Below, in pieces: positions 48,001 to 64,000 of a stretch of DNA of 64,000 bases. A program made the position numbers and the translations under genes. This DNA comes from Protonemura montana (lineage: Eukaryota > Arthropoda > Insecta > Plecoptera > Nemouridae), in contig OX387605.1 in assembly GCA_947568835.1 (NCBI GenBank), positions 22,138,418 to 22,202,417 of the forward strand, in the 5' to 3' direction. How positions within the stretch are numbered: the stretch's first letter is position 1; each line of letters begins with the position of its first letter. The notes below the pieces were generated by a model. That model worked only from the letters and a program-made list of their open reading frames with translations. It had not been told where the DNA came from and did not search any database.

Positions 48001-51000
48001 ACCACAGTACAATACTGAACGCCGATTTCTTGTATCGTTGTTCACAACATGCACTGTGAAGTTCCACAAAGAACGGAGAAGTTCCTGCATTTAACTGGCA
48101 TCTCTCTTTGAAAAGCATGAGGTTGACAACATTTTTGCTGTTATTTTGTGAACAAAGACAAATTTTATGCATTCTGCTTATGGCTAAGTTTTTTTGTGGG
48201 TAGACTTTACCGCTATGTCGAGCTTTCTACAGACTTACAAGGATCATTAAGTGACCTAAGGTATATTCTGTCAAACTCTCTTCGATGTATATGATGGTCA
48301 CCAGGGTGTCCAATGCCTGACCCAGAATAATCAGTAAATTGAATTACCTGCAGAGATGCAGGATACTTCAAACATTTTGAACAATTAACTGGCAATCGGG
48401 TTGTTACAAATCCTCTCAATGATTTAATCATCCACACCAAGCTGTCTTGTTATTGGTGGTTCTTATATTATATGGTTGCATTCTGAAGCGTACTAAATTT
48501 AATGGCTCCAATAAGCATCCAGTATAATTTACTGGCCTAGTAGACCCAGTAAGTTTTGGAATGCAACCCATATAAGGGTTGTATTTAATTTTAATTGGTT
48601 AAAACAGGTGGCATACCCATCATCAGGTGATGTTTGACTATTTCTTGGTAACTCGAATGTGCTCCACAACTGAAAGGGAAATTAATTCATTAGTTCATAA
48701 ACTCATCAGTTAAATTTCTAATTATAGAAAACCAAGAAAATAGACTAATTAAATTTGATCAACTATTCATCTACCCAATATCAGAACAGTGCATAGCAAT
48801 GTATTGACATAAAAAAATTTGACCAAATAAATACTATAGCTTACCTGATTTGTCCACGAGTGATTACAAAATTAAATTTTCCTCACCTTAATAATCTTCT
48901 CGACTCCTGAGCTCGCGATAACTCCCTTGGTCGGTTCAAACCGAACCTGATTGACGATGGATCTATGGCCTCGTAGCACCATGTGAGTCTTGCATTCCCA
49001 TTGATCTGAAACCAGGATGTCTATAACTTGTAGGTGCTTCGCTTTAATGAGCAAAATATTTGGAAAATTTGCACCCAATCGTTTAAGAGGATTGTAGTGT
49101 TCATTTAACAAAATGCTCTACCCATTGCTAGCAATTGCAATTAAAATAAAAACAAACTTACTCAGCTCATCTGACTCTGGAATCTTCCAGACGTATAGGT
49201 TGAAATCGTCTGAACCCGACATGACAAGCTGATCGTTGTCCCCTCCAAAGCTGCAGCTCTTCATGGTGCACGAGTTGTAGTACCTGCGAGACTAGTGTGT
49301 TAGCCAACCACTGAGCCATCGCTCGGAAACAATGGGGTGTCTATTGGCACGAAAATGTTCTCTGCACCCATGGCAAATCATCAAACAGATACTAATTTGG
49401 AATGCCTTTGAATTTATATGTTAGTTAGAACGAAAACGCTTATGCTAAGGTTTCAGCGCGAATGATGGCCGATAAATGACTCCGTTGAAGACAAAAATGG
49501 AGGGTACCAGGAGACGCCGTTGAGTGGAATCACAATCGTACGAAATTTTATTTTGTTTTTTCCTCACAAAACATCTTTAATAATTTTAACCTTGGTGATT
49601 GATATACAACTTGCGATATTTTGAGTCGTAATTATTTAATTGTAGAGGTTTGTTAAAAAGACTGCATGCGCTATCTGGCATCGACTTTTCCTACCGACTT
49701 GTGTAGCCAGCTCGTTTGCTCAGCAGATAGCTCAACATTCACGTTTTCACTCTAACAGTAACCTACAGTCAACGGTGATTTTACCATAGTTATATCAATT
49801 TTACCAACTACTTAACTGAACTGAGTATTATCAACTGATCGCGAGACAGATCATGCAGTATAATGCGTTGAACAGAAACACATACTCGGGGTGGTAGAAC
49901 TGCACGAGTGGTGTGGGATTGTCGAGGCGGAAGATGACTGGCGGAAGGCGTCTCCGTAACGCTAGGATCCGCGTACCCGTGGCGTTGAAACGCACCGACA
50001 TGCAGTTTTGAAACGCCCCACTGGCGCTAAACTCGCTCACTCTCCTGCAAACAGAAGCGTTCACGTTACAAGGAGATACACAACGTTGCTTATGTGAAAT
50101 CTTATTAAATAAACATTAATGCTTGCACACCAATATTTTGGATTAATCGATGAGTTCAGAGGAAACGACCCTAGAGCAAGAACCAGTGAATTCCACGCCT
50201 ATCTGCTTGGTCCTGTCTAAATTTTTAAGTAGGCAAGTCACTACCATGATAACAATATTGGGTAAAACAAATTAGAACGAAATTGAAAATAAAACAATTA
50301 CACAAAGGTACGTGGCCAGGAAAGTATTATAGACATTGTCCACAAATAGAGACCACGAAAGTCTGAGCGTAAATTACAAGGATTCTGAAATGACTCAACT
50401 AGGTCCGCGATTGTGGGTGGACCCACGACTGTCTGCCAGCTTAGAATGCTACGTTAAGATTTTGGATTGCCACGATATTGTTTGAAAAGGGGCACAAAGT
50501 ATCAGAATTTTGTTAGCTTGGTGTCTGTGAATTCACGTCACCAGAATGAAGGTACATTTTATTATTTGTTTATAACTACAATGGGTTTGCACTTGACGCC
50601 TGCCATTAAGAGTATTATCAGAACACCCAGTACCCATAACCGAAGGTTATATACTAGTATCTTTGCCCGGTACGGTACAAAATAGTTGTGATGACGGAAA
50701 GTATCAAGTAAGATTTGTTTACTGACTGGCCCATTAGATCCGGTACGTTTTTAAATGTAACCAGTGACATCAATAACAAGTGAAATCTAAGGTGACAGAT
50801 AACTTAATTGCTTTTCTGGAATACTTATGAATGGATAGAAATTTGACATCAGGCTGGAAGCTCATATGTTAGGGACAGGCACTGTATAACAATAATCATT
50901 CATCAATATCTGGTAATTAACACAAAAGATCAGTCATTCCAGCTTCTCAGCCTTACTCAATATACACACTACTTAATGGGTGATGAAATTACAATAAACT

Positions 51001-53224
51001 CATAGTAATTACTGTGGGTTTAATACGTTTTTTATTTTTCTTATTTATTTAGTATTGGGTTACTATACAGTAACCCAATATGGGTACTTAGTAATTACTA
51101 TGGGTTTATTAGCAAGATAACAGTATTGAAGAGATATTTTGGCAGTCTCAGCAACTCCGTGGCTATTGAATGATGAATCTAACATTGAATTTCATTCAAT
51201 GCGTGATAGTATTTTTAGTTTAGAAATTTAGCATGAAAAATTATATTTTAGAAATTTCAGAAAAAAGCCATAAAACTTCAAAGGCAATGAATGCCCCAAG
51301 GTTGATGCACATATCAACTTACTTCTATTCCTAAATAAATAATTTCTGGGTAACAAAAATACTTTGGGGGCTAAATCAATTTTTAACATAAGAACAGCTC
51401 TAGTGACCTTAAAAATCATGCAGAGCAATGTTTACAGGTAAATTTAAAGATACCACAGATAATGTTTTTTTATATAAACAAGTAGGCAGTTAATCAAACT
51501 GTACTCATGTGCTCTAAAATTCTCTAAAATTCTTTAACGAGACTTAACTAAACTAGGTTCCTAAATTACTACTATCTTCTTATATGTTCCTAAAATTATT
51601 ATAATATATTATAAATTATTATAATAATAAAATAATAATTTTATTTTTTTATTTATTTATTATTTATTATTTATTATCATTATTTTGTTAACATAGTAAT
51701 ATCATATATGTCTATTATTATTATTACTATTATTATTATGTATCTTATTAGTCAATATGCTCTATATGCTATCCTGACGATCCCTAACGGGATTCGTGGC
51801 TTGTAAATGTTTTTTCTTTTTATTCTAAGCCAATAAAGGACATCAATCAATCAATCAATCAAACCATGAGCTATTTGTGAACAAAAAAAAATTTCATTGG
51901 TTGCTAGTCCTGGAAATGTTGAAAAAAAGATTAACTTAGTGACAGTTATGCAAGATTCTTTTTTTTTTAATTTAATAATTGTTCTGGTGATTGGCATTGA
52001 TATTAATTTTATCATTCCACCAAGAACGAGAAAAACCACAGATGCAATTATACTTATTTGTGAAATTAGGAAGAACAAGAATGGTAGGTAGAAAACTGGA
52101 ACGAAAATTGAAAATAATCCTTCAAGTTGTTTGCATCTACAAACATTGGACAGCTGGAAGGTAAATTTAAGATCTTGGAGAATATAAGTGTTTACTAACT
52201 CCAATGGGCGGCGGACGTCCCACAACCCAACCCCATCTTGTGAATTTGCTGTGACAACCGATCGCGGCTCAACAGGATTGAACATCACAGCATGATACGC
52301 CGCATAGCTCGAAGCCAGGCACAGTGGCTCTAAAACATTCAGGATCCCAAAAGTGAACATTAAAAGACGTTACAATTGCCGAGATAAATGTATAAAGTAA
52401 ATCCAATAATATACCTGCACTAGGTGGTTCTCGGATGTCATAAATAAGCACTCTGCCATCATCACAAGCTGATGCAAATACGCTGTCAGAGAGAGGATCT
52501 AACGACAATCCATACACAGGTTGTTCATGGAGAAAGTTGTCCACTGATGCTCCTCTGTAATATATTTTTATGAGTCCAAGAAATTTGGGACTTTTCTAAA
52601 GATTTTACATTTGTGTGTTACATTTTACATTAAGTGAGGGAACTTACGTGGCAGCATCATGAACAAGAACTTGGTCATCATTTCCCCCAGAGAAAACACG
52701 AGATACTTGGGAGTCTATAGCGAGGCAGAAAATGTTGCTTTTGTGCTGAGCCTGCATAACACCTGGACTGCAGGGTAGGCCATCCACTGCTCGATCCGTG
52801 GGCCACAAAAGCACACGCTGATCATCACCACCTGAGAAAATGAGTCAGCGGGAAAGTTTTTAATTGAGACAATGAGTTCGCCAATGGGTATGAGTGTAGT
52901 AACCAGGGTAAGGCACCGGAGTATCGTCATTAAATGATATCGTTGAATGTCATGAAAGACAAAAAGAGCTCATGGTAACATTAAAAATTGCTTTAATTCT
53001 GGAGGGAATAAAAAAAAAATACCTGAAACGAGGAAGTCGCCCTTGTCTGAAAATTCGATGGCGTTCACACATCCATAATGTCCGACCAGATTCTTCTTGA
53101 AAAGCTTACTTGCCGAGCCTAGACGGTCTCTTAGTAGTTTTGTGTGTTTATTGCGATCAAGGCGAGGGTCGTAAGGCCGCTCAAGAAGATAATGAAGAGG
53201 ATTCGAAGCCTTGAGGCCCGTCAT
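45066..53224 (-). CDS. DCAF5: DDB1- and CUL4-associated factor 5-like WD40 protein
   Basis: Substrate receptor of CUL4-DDB1 ubiquitin ligases by family. Eleven exons: 53224-53023, 52831-52648, 52554-52415, 52329-52200, 50044-49886, 49283-49162, 49005-48887, 48669-48617, 47346-47153, 46697-46567 and 45752-45066. They total 706 aa with all phases closed. WD40 repeats run from about residue 50 to 355, with signatures such as HYGCVNAIEFSDKGDFLVSG, SNIFCLA, VFSGGNDDQVL, FASACDDGRVLIYDIRE and GHRSIVNQVRF, followed by SSGVEKIIK. After them comes the DCAF5-specific motif VRMMAFFDSLVQREI. The C-terminal third, encoded mainly by the last exon, is disordered and Ser/Asp/Glu-rich, with repeated DSDSS-type motifs resembling CK2 sites, and ends in a Lys/Arg cluster. 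It is shorter than the human protein (about 940 aa). It is divergent from METTL4, 479 bp away. Confidence 0.92.
46813..46998. mobile_element. MITE with ~80-bp inverted arms, DCAF5 intron 9
   Basis: The left arm (AACTATAAGTTGGACCTCT, GAAACATCTGAGTTTCACTG) is the complement of the right arm (CAGTGAAATTCAGATGTTTC, AGGTCTAACCTATAGTT). The centre is AGTTGAAGTTTTAGTTGAAA. Non-coding hairpin element. Confidence 0.7.
47812..47918. mobile_element. Fragment of the CTGGGTTTTGAATGC MITE
   Basis: Shares GGAAAATTGTCAGGACTGCT and ends AGTATTCAAAACCCAG, matching the full copy at 26708-26863. The left inverted end is missing. Confidence 0.5.
48284..48345 (-). repeat. 5S-head remnant of the SINE family
   Basis: ATGATGGTCACCAGGGTGTC and CCAATGCCTGACCCAG form the complement of a decayed C-box and head region. 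No body or tail remains. Confidence 0.4.
49450..49776. mobile_element. Diverged relative of the 423-bp MITE
   Basis: Shares ATGATGGCCGATAAATGACT, GATTGATATACA and TAACCTACAGTCAACGGT with the element at 29195-29617, but the arms no longer pair well. It lies in DCAF5 intron 5. Confidence 0.5.
51595..51861 (+). repeat. Retroelement 3' end with (ATCA)n tail, DCAF5 intron 4
   Basis: An AT-rich TTATTATTA microsatellite is followed by TGCTATCCTGACGATCCCTA, GATTCGTGGCTTGTAAATG and AATAAAGGACATCAATCAAT, ending in ATCA repeats. Short terminal tetranucleotide repeats are typical of non-LTR retrotransposon 3' ends. The rest of this 2.2-kb intron (50045-52199) holds no exon. Confidence 0.45.
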
Positions 53225-53703
53225 CGTCGATCAATCTTACGAAAATCACTGTTTCAAGCCAGGCACAAATAGCGACAATAAAGATTGTGTGCGACTCCCG
53301 TCCCGATCCCTTCCCTTCCCTTCCAGTGTCAGCTGGTCCAGGCACCAACACGTGCGTCTGGCATATTGACACCTGACAGCTAAAACTTGTAGAAACCCTA
53401 GAAGCTCTGCTAGAAGCAAACACTCAATGTGTTATTTTGTAAAATATTGAAGAATCTACTATATTATTGAAGAAACAAACGCTTAGAAGCGTTTTGAAAT
53501 TCTTTCAGCTTAAATCACCTGTATAAATAAATATTTGTTTATTTGTCTATGTAGTTTTTTCAATGTTCAGTTGGTAGTGTGTATTTCTGACAGATGGATA
53601 CATTGACCTCCATCGCACATGGTACGTAGTCTTTGATCTCTGATGGTATGGTAGGTTGATGGTAGGGTTACCTTTTGACTTGTGAGCATCTTTGGTGAGC
53701 ACC
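53225..53703. promoter_or_regulatory. Probable bidirectional promoter, DCAF5 / METTL4
   Basis: 479 bp separates the two start codons, which are read in opposite directions. It must contain both 5' UTRs and both core promoters. A pyrimidine-rich tract (53298-53324) lies on the DCAF5 side. No TATA box is obvious. Confidence 0.5.
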
Positions 53704-56700
53704 ATGAGTATTTTGAGAATATTGGATGGTGGCTGGGTAATTTCTCATGATAAGTATTTGGAAAGTGTGTACGAAAATACGTTCGACAACTTGATCAACA
53801 GTAACGTGAATCTAAGGCTAAGTGGAGATCTTTTTAAGATCGTTACACCATTCAAGGGTGAAGGTAACCTAGCTTCTGTACAGCCGCCAGCCGAAGTGAG
53901 TGAGAATACTAAAAACAAGAAAGGGAAGAAACAGAAAGGGAAGAAACAGAAGAAAATAGAAAATGACAACACCTTAGCAGAGAAGCAAGAGGTATGTATC
54001 CAGATATAATTGTTTTCCGTTTACACGGCTCTGGTCTGTCTAGTATTTATAAGAAATGTTTCAACAACAAACTAGCAACCAGTGAGCTGTGAGCTGTTTT
54101 GCAAATTCAGTAAAGGCTTGCTCTTTTGACTGTTTAAAACAGTGTTTCGTTCTTAAAATTAACGGGGCTTTTACTAACATTTCAAACTGTTTGAAATTGA
54201 ATGCACTAGTTCAATGTTAAACTTTGATAAAATGTAAATTAAAGATTTTTTTTTTAATTAATCAATGATCTTATTTTGCAATAGATGCTTCGACCATTCA
54301 AAATTCAGTGACTGCAAGGAAGCAATAAAATTACACATTTTTGCTTTTTGATTTGTCCCAATTATTACACCTTTCCCACATTCTTACAAGTGGAATAGAT
54401 CAATTTTATGGATTAATGTTATTACCTGCCAAATAAAAATATCTTTCAATTACAGGCAGATCGCATAGAAGCCATGTGTCGGGCATTCTTACAAAAGGCT
54501 TTAGAAAATGAGCTGTTCGAACCTCATCCAGGCCTGTTAGAAAACGGCAATGAGTTAGCATTGGAAATATCTCGCAAAATCTACAGTGACTTTGTAAAAA
54601 GACCAATTGTGCAGTTCCAAGGAGCAAACAACCTCAATCACTCTTTGCTACGCGAGTACATGAACGAAACATATCTTTTCCCTCCTCAAAGTAAGTTCTA
54701 CAACAAAGATGTAAGAGATCTTGGGAAAGTTGATGATCTTACCTGTGCCTCATTGATGGTTAGTAAACACATACGGTTGTCTTATAATCTAATTATTTAT
54801 TCAAATGATAAACGAACAACATTTACTAATGGAAGTAATTTTCAGTCTGAATCATTTGACTTGGTAGTGGTTGACCCACCCTGGTGGAACAAATACATTC
54901 GGCAAAAACGTCGTAATGCCCCAGACGAGGGCTATAAGATGATGAGTAAAACCGAGCTTATCGCTCTGCCAGTGGCAAGTCTTCTAGCACCTGGAGCGCT
55001 GGTAGCTGTTTGGTGTACTAACTCCAGTGCTAACATCGAGGCGCTGGAGAAAGAAGTGTTCCCGGCATGGGGGGCTAAACATGTAGCTACGTGGTATTGG
55101 CTCAAGGTGGGTGTACCAATTTATTACTACCTAGCGGGGAGATAATTGACACCGTATTCTGTAGTTAAGCAAAAATAGTATCAAAACAATTTTCCAAGAA
55201 AATATTTAAATTGCAAATGCTTGCATTGGCCAACTATTTTTTTAAAGTTATCAGTGTTCATAATAATAAAATACTATGCCCGTTACAAACACTTGCATTT
55301 GAGAGATTTTTTCACAACATAAATAGAATCTGACGTGAAAATTGAAGTGAGTCGAGGTTGAATAGATGTGACGAAATATAGCGTCATTGGAATCAAAGTG
55401 ACGGTCAGCATTCACAGCTTCATGGTTCTGCTCCTTGGAAATCTCTCATTCTTATCAAATTCACTAAAGTTCTCTCAAAAATGTCTTGTCCAATAATTAG
55501 CTCAAATAGCAAGAGAAACACCTGCAACAGGTCTAACACCTACGACAGGTGGGTGTTTGTGTCTCCGATTGGGCACCAATTTTTGAGAGATTTTAAGTGT
55601 TCTTATAATAAAATAATTTTTAAAGTCTTGCCAATGAAACTATTATACACACTCCTAGTCTCCTGTCCAAGGGAAAGCCTATCCCGTTGGTACATTTTCA
55701 AAGTACTGATGAAAGAATAAATAAATAGATACATATTATAAATCTAGTGGTAATCTCAAAGATGGATTTAGATGGATAGGATGTGTTTATTGCACATTGT
55801 TTTTTCCTTATGCGTGCATGGATGAATGTCAAAACTTCAGGAAAATTTTGTTGTTTTTACCTAGCATTAAAAAACCCCCTTTATTTCAAGTTTTCCCAAT
55901 TATGTATTGAATGAAACTTCCCCGCAGGTAACTCGCAGTGGCGCTCCGATCTGCCCCTTTGCTCCAGCGCGTGGTAAGCAGCCGTACGAGCGCTTGCTAT
56001 TGGCTCGTGCAGCAGGCTCGGAAGGAGCCGGGGCGGAGCCTGCAACACAGCGTGTCGTAGTTAGCGTGCCAAGCTCCCTGCACTCGCACAAACCTCCGCT
56101 GGACCGTGAGTGGCTACTATGTCTCGGCAGCAAAGACATGTAAAAATGTTGCCTAGGGCTGTTTTTTTTTCTCTTAATTTTAAAAAAACAGGCAAAAAAC
56201 AAAATTGTCCAACATTTGTTACGTTTCCTTCAAGTAGCTTTATTTGCATTTCATACATCACTATCAAAATAAAGCCCCAGTCACAAGGAAGTTGGTTCGT
56301 ATTGTGTCGTTACGCTCGTTTTTAATTTCCTTCCTTTCTTGTAAACAGGGCTTTCAGCTAAAAAGCACAATACCCCTAAATTGTCTTAAAATATTATATT
56401 AATTTGGGTACAAATCGGATCCGACGGATATTTTAAGAACTATAAACCAGCCAATAGATCTGAGACCAAAAACAAAATCCTTGAGAAAGTGTTCATCAAC
56501 CACTTTCAATGAAAGGTTTAAAAGTCAGTCCATCCCAAAACAACTGCCACACGATCAGTTAAGTGCCCCTTGCCATCGGACTGGTGTCAACGCTCCTGTT
56601 TCTCTGCAGAGCTGCTGTCTGAGTTCTTGCCAGCCGCACCGAAGAAGCTGGAGTTGTTTGCAAGATACCTGTTGCCTGGCTGGACCAGCTTTGGGAACCA

Positions 56701-56896
56701 GGTGCTTCTCCTGCAGCATGCATCGCTCTACACACCAGCTGGAAACGAAAGCAAGCCGCAAGGTGATGACGAGGGTAACAAATCGGAGGACAGTGTAGAG
56801 GAAGGTAGCAAAGGACAGGAAAAAAGAGATGCTGTTGAGCCCGTTGAAGCTCTTGATGATGGTAACCCGCCAACAAAGACGAGGAGATTGCTCTAA
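53704..56896 (+). CDS. METTL4: METTL4-like N6-adenine methyltransferase
   Basis: MT-A70 family enzyme; relatives methylate adenine in RNA (the cap-adjacent Am of U2 snRNA) and reportedly DNA. Five exons: 53704-53991, 54456-54758, 54846-55106, 55928-56105 and 56610-56896, giving 438 aa with all phases closed. ATG 53704 (MSILRILDGGWVISHD) has the family-like start and an ACC just before it. A Lys-rich GKKQKGKKQKK stretch is at about residues 80-90. The catalytic motif is DPPW at 207-210, within FDLVVVDPPWWNK. Also seen: WCTNSSANIEAL, ATWYWLK, KQPYERLLLARA, VSVPSSLHSHKPPL and ELFARYLLPGWTSFGNQVL, all in family order. The C-terminal tail is acidic and Lys-rich. Intron 2 (54759-54845) is 87 nt and stop-free. 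A possible poly(A) signal is at 57286-57291. Confidence 0.93.
55236..55617. repeat. Two arms of the 6636-type MITE in METTL4 intron 3
   Basis: 55236-55274 carries TGTTCATAATAATAAAATAC. 55566-55617 carries GGGCACCAATTTTTGAGAGA followed by a TAATAAAATAA end. Both are right-arm-like, so these are probably two separate decayed insertions. A CCTGCAACAGG/CCTACGACAGG repeat lies between them. Confidence 0.4.
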
Positions 56897-58278
56897 TCTA
56901 ACAGGTAAATTGACTGCTAGCATCAATTGGATTTGGAACATTTTAGAACGTTTTTTGCAAATAGTTGAGTTGAATAGGTACTTTGCCACATACTCTTTTG
57001 CCTTGTAAATCAGGTTTTATCACAACTTTCATGTCTCAGTGACTACAATTTGCAGTTTCCATTAGTTTTTCTTAACATACTAACTGCACCCTATGTTTTT
57101 CTCTTGTAAAACTTGTGGCACTTTACTGTCATATCGTTAATTTAATTTTATACTCGTAAATTTGGATATCATGTGTAGTGGCATTGCCAAGATTTGGGAC
57201 TTAAAGGACAAAATCTAAATTGGGGTTGCCACAGTTGTTTTTCATATAAAATTTGCAAAACTTGACATGAAGCCATTGGAGCCAAAATAAAGAATTCCCA
57301 AGATTGTAATAATTGCTAAAAAAACAAAGCCTCTTGGCACGACAATTTTTTAGAGCAAAGCAAAATGAGGGATAGAAGCAGAGTTGATTTGTAGTGTTTT
57401 AAAAAAATACAGTCGCCCTAAAATACCAGTTGCGCTTTGTTTAAAAGGCATGTTCTCAGATAGAACGGAGCATAGTACGTTTGTTCAAATACGCGTATTA
57501 CCTGCCTGTCCCTGTACTGGCTAAGCCATTGCTAGTATCATATTAAGGATGATCAAATATTGTTTTCACAGAGTTTCATGTAGAATTATAAAAATTTCAC
57601 TTTTATATTGCCTATCATCATCTTGTTGATAATAAAAATACACTACTAACAATAATACATGACACTGTTCTCTTCGGAAATTGTAACACATTTATGCCCG
57701 CCATGTTCCCTAGAATTGTATTATGGCTAAGTGCATGTTAGTTGAGTTCACATGAATTGATTTCTGCTTATGAGCCATTGCCTCTTTTTTTATTGGCTAG
57801 ATCAATAATTGTTTTTCAGTTGAAATATCACAAGAGCTAGGAATGCTTTTAAACCTGCTCAACAATTTACAGGCAGATCCGTTATGATGATGTATTTTTA
57901 TGGCATTGAGAATTGGAAGTGCTTATAACCAGATAGCAACTACGACCATATCGTTATAGCATTTCCAGGAATAGAAGTGCAACCAACATACTGCCTTCTT
58001 GTCTATTAGCTATTCCTGTTTATTATTATTAGAATTCTGCTAAATGCCTAAGAGGACACCATTTTTATGGTGGGTCTTATCTTGAAAATATTTTGTTGTT
58101 GTTACAACAGCCCAAGTTACCGAGGATGCCGCTTTGCAACATCATTGTCGAGGTCAAGTATTGGCTGCTAAAAGCTGTGCTACATACTCCTGGCTCGAAA
58201 AATTTAAATAGGCTGGAAAGGCAAAAAGACGGTAACCTACCCATCCAAGAAGCTGGCGAGAGATACGGGTCGTGGGTT
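56897..58278. other. Tail-to-tail intergenic region, METTL4 / GALE
   Basis: Contains the 3' UTRs of both genes. AATAAA at 57286-57291 (plus) would serve METTL4; TTTATT at 58019-58024 gives a minus-strand AATAAA for GALE. No other gene is seen. Confidence 0.5.
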
Positions 58279-63318
<5,040 letters not shown>

Positions 63319-64000
63319 CTGTAAACAGTTTAGAAACAAGAGTAATTTTTTGTTATGTATTTTTCTTTCAATTTGAATATGATCACTTAAACTCAGAGCA
63401 ATTGTCAGAATATTGGGACAATACTGCAACTAAAAGATCCATTTAAGTGATGTTTTATTACTAACCACGTGCAAGCCAGAGTCATTTATAAACCATCCGT
63501 ATTTTGAACAACATCAGCGAGCTCACATTTTGTGAACACATACCAAGATGCCGCATGATGCCGTTTACGGTAGACCTCTGTCTTTTAATGAAAGAATCCG
63601 TGTAGCACTACAATTCTGTGGAGACATACGAGGACCTGCAATTGTCCTCAGTATATAAATAAAATACTTTTTTTTTGCTTGATTTGTGATGGAAACAACA
63701 AAAAAGTCATATCAGTGGGACCACGAATATTCAGATAGCACATTTTTGCCGAGGTGGAAAGGGCTGAGAGGGCCCCCGAAATCTTTGCCCGAAATCAACA
63801 CCTTTGGGAAAAATTTGGTGTTAATGAGTGTCAGGTTATGCTTATTGAACATGCATGTTTTTGTTGCCCAGAAAGTGAACTCATATCAAAAGTGAGATCA
63901 TGGTTGCATTACCCACTCTGAAGACTTTCATCTCCTAATTTTACCAAAATGTGTGCTGGATATGCTTAGTCATCTCACAATTAAAATGGCGAAATTTAAA
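63319..64000. other. GALE intron or upstream sequence
   Basis: No Rossmann-fold exon (GGAGYIGSH-type) was found here, so the GALE start must lie beyond the right edge of the window. Nothing else is recognised. Confidence 0.5.

Noticed and set aside
54759..54845. Treating this stretch as METTL4 coding sequence
   Set aside because: The frame stays open, but donor and acceptor sites are present and removing it restores family-like spacing before FDLVVVDPPW. It is kept as an intron with possible retention.
56555..56989. 144-aa minus-strand ORF over METTL4 exon 5
   Set aside because: Antisense shadow; the plus strand carries the clear METTL4 C-terminal motifs.

Overview
The window is nuclear DNA from an intron-rich animal, most likely an arthropod. 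Coding is split into short exons with consensus GT-AG (rarely GC-AG) splice sites, in AT-rich sequence full of dispersed repeats. The arthropod call rests mainly on the CLIP-domain serine protease, with a CYP2-clan P450 and an invertebrate-style integrin alpha chain as weaker support. I cannot name the species or order. All gene models were built by hand from reading frames, splice phases and family motifs, and every exon-exon phase in the six named genes closes.

Layout, left to right. (1) 296-6900, minus: 5' five exons of a CLIP-domain trypsin-like protease; the exon with the catalytic Ser lies left of the window. (2) 9070-14633, plus: complete nine-exon cytochrome P450, 490 aa. (3) 15088-15784, plus: GC-rich single-exon ORF of unknown function. 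(4) 18006-23919: a 5.9-kb imperfect palindrome with 2-kb arms, each carrying two SINEs and a promoter/first-exon-like segment, followed by a decayed hAT-like transposase fragment. (5) 26388-42717, minus: complete 21-exon integrin alpha, 1056 aa. (6) 45066-53224, minus: complete 11-exon DCAF5-like WD40 protein, 706 aa. (7) 53704-56896, plus: complete five-exon METTL4-like methyltransferase, 438 aa, head-to-head with DCAF5. (8) 58279 to beyond 63318, minus: UDP-glucose 4-epimerase (GALE) lacking its 5' exon(s), tail-to-tail with METTL4.

The genes are functionally unrelated, as is usual for a metazoan locus: innate-immune or developmental proteolysis, oxidation, cell adhesion, ubiquitin targeting, adenine methylation and sugar-nucleotide metabolism. 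DCAF5 and METTL4 probably share a bidirectional promoter.

The most interesting observation is in GALE. Two tandem exons of identical length (193 nt) and identical phase encode alternative versions of the UDP-sugar-binding segment. Including both, or neither, shifts the frame, so they look like mutually exclusive exons. They differ at the position that acts as sugar-specificity gatekeeper in characterised epimerases (Leu versus Met; Cys in human, Tyr in E. coli). Other points of interest are the palindrome, an abundant SINE family with a 5S-rRNA-derived head (16 copies or fragments), several inverted-repeat MITE families, two GC-AG introns, a stop-free 87-nt METTL4 intron next to the catalytic motif, and homopolymer G/C tracts at integrin splice sites.
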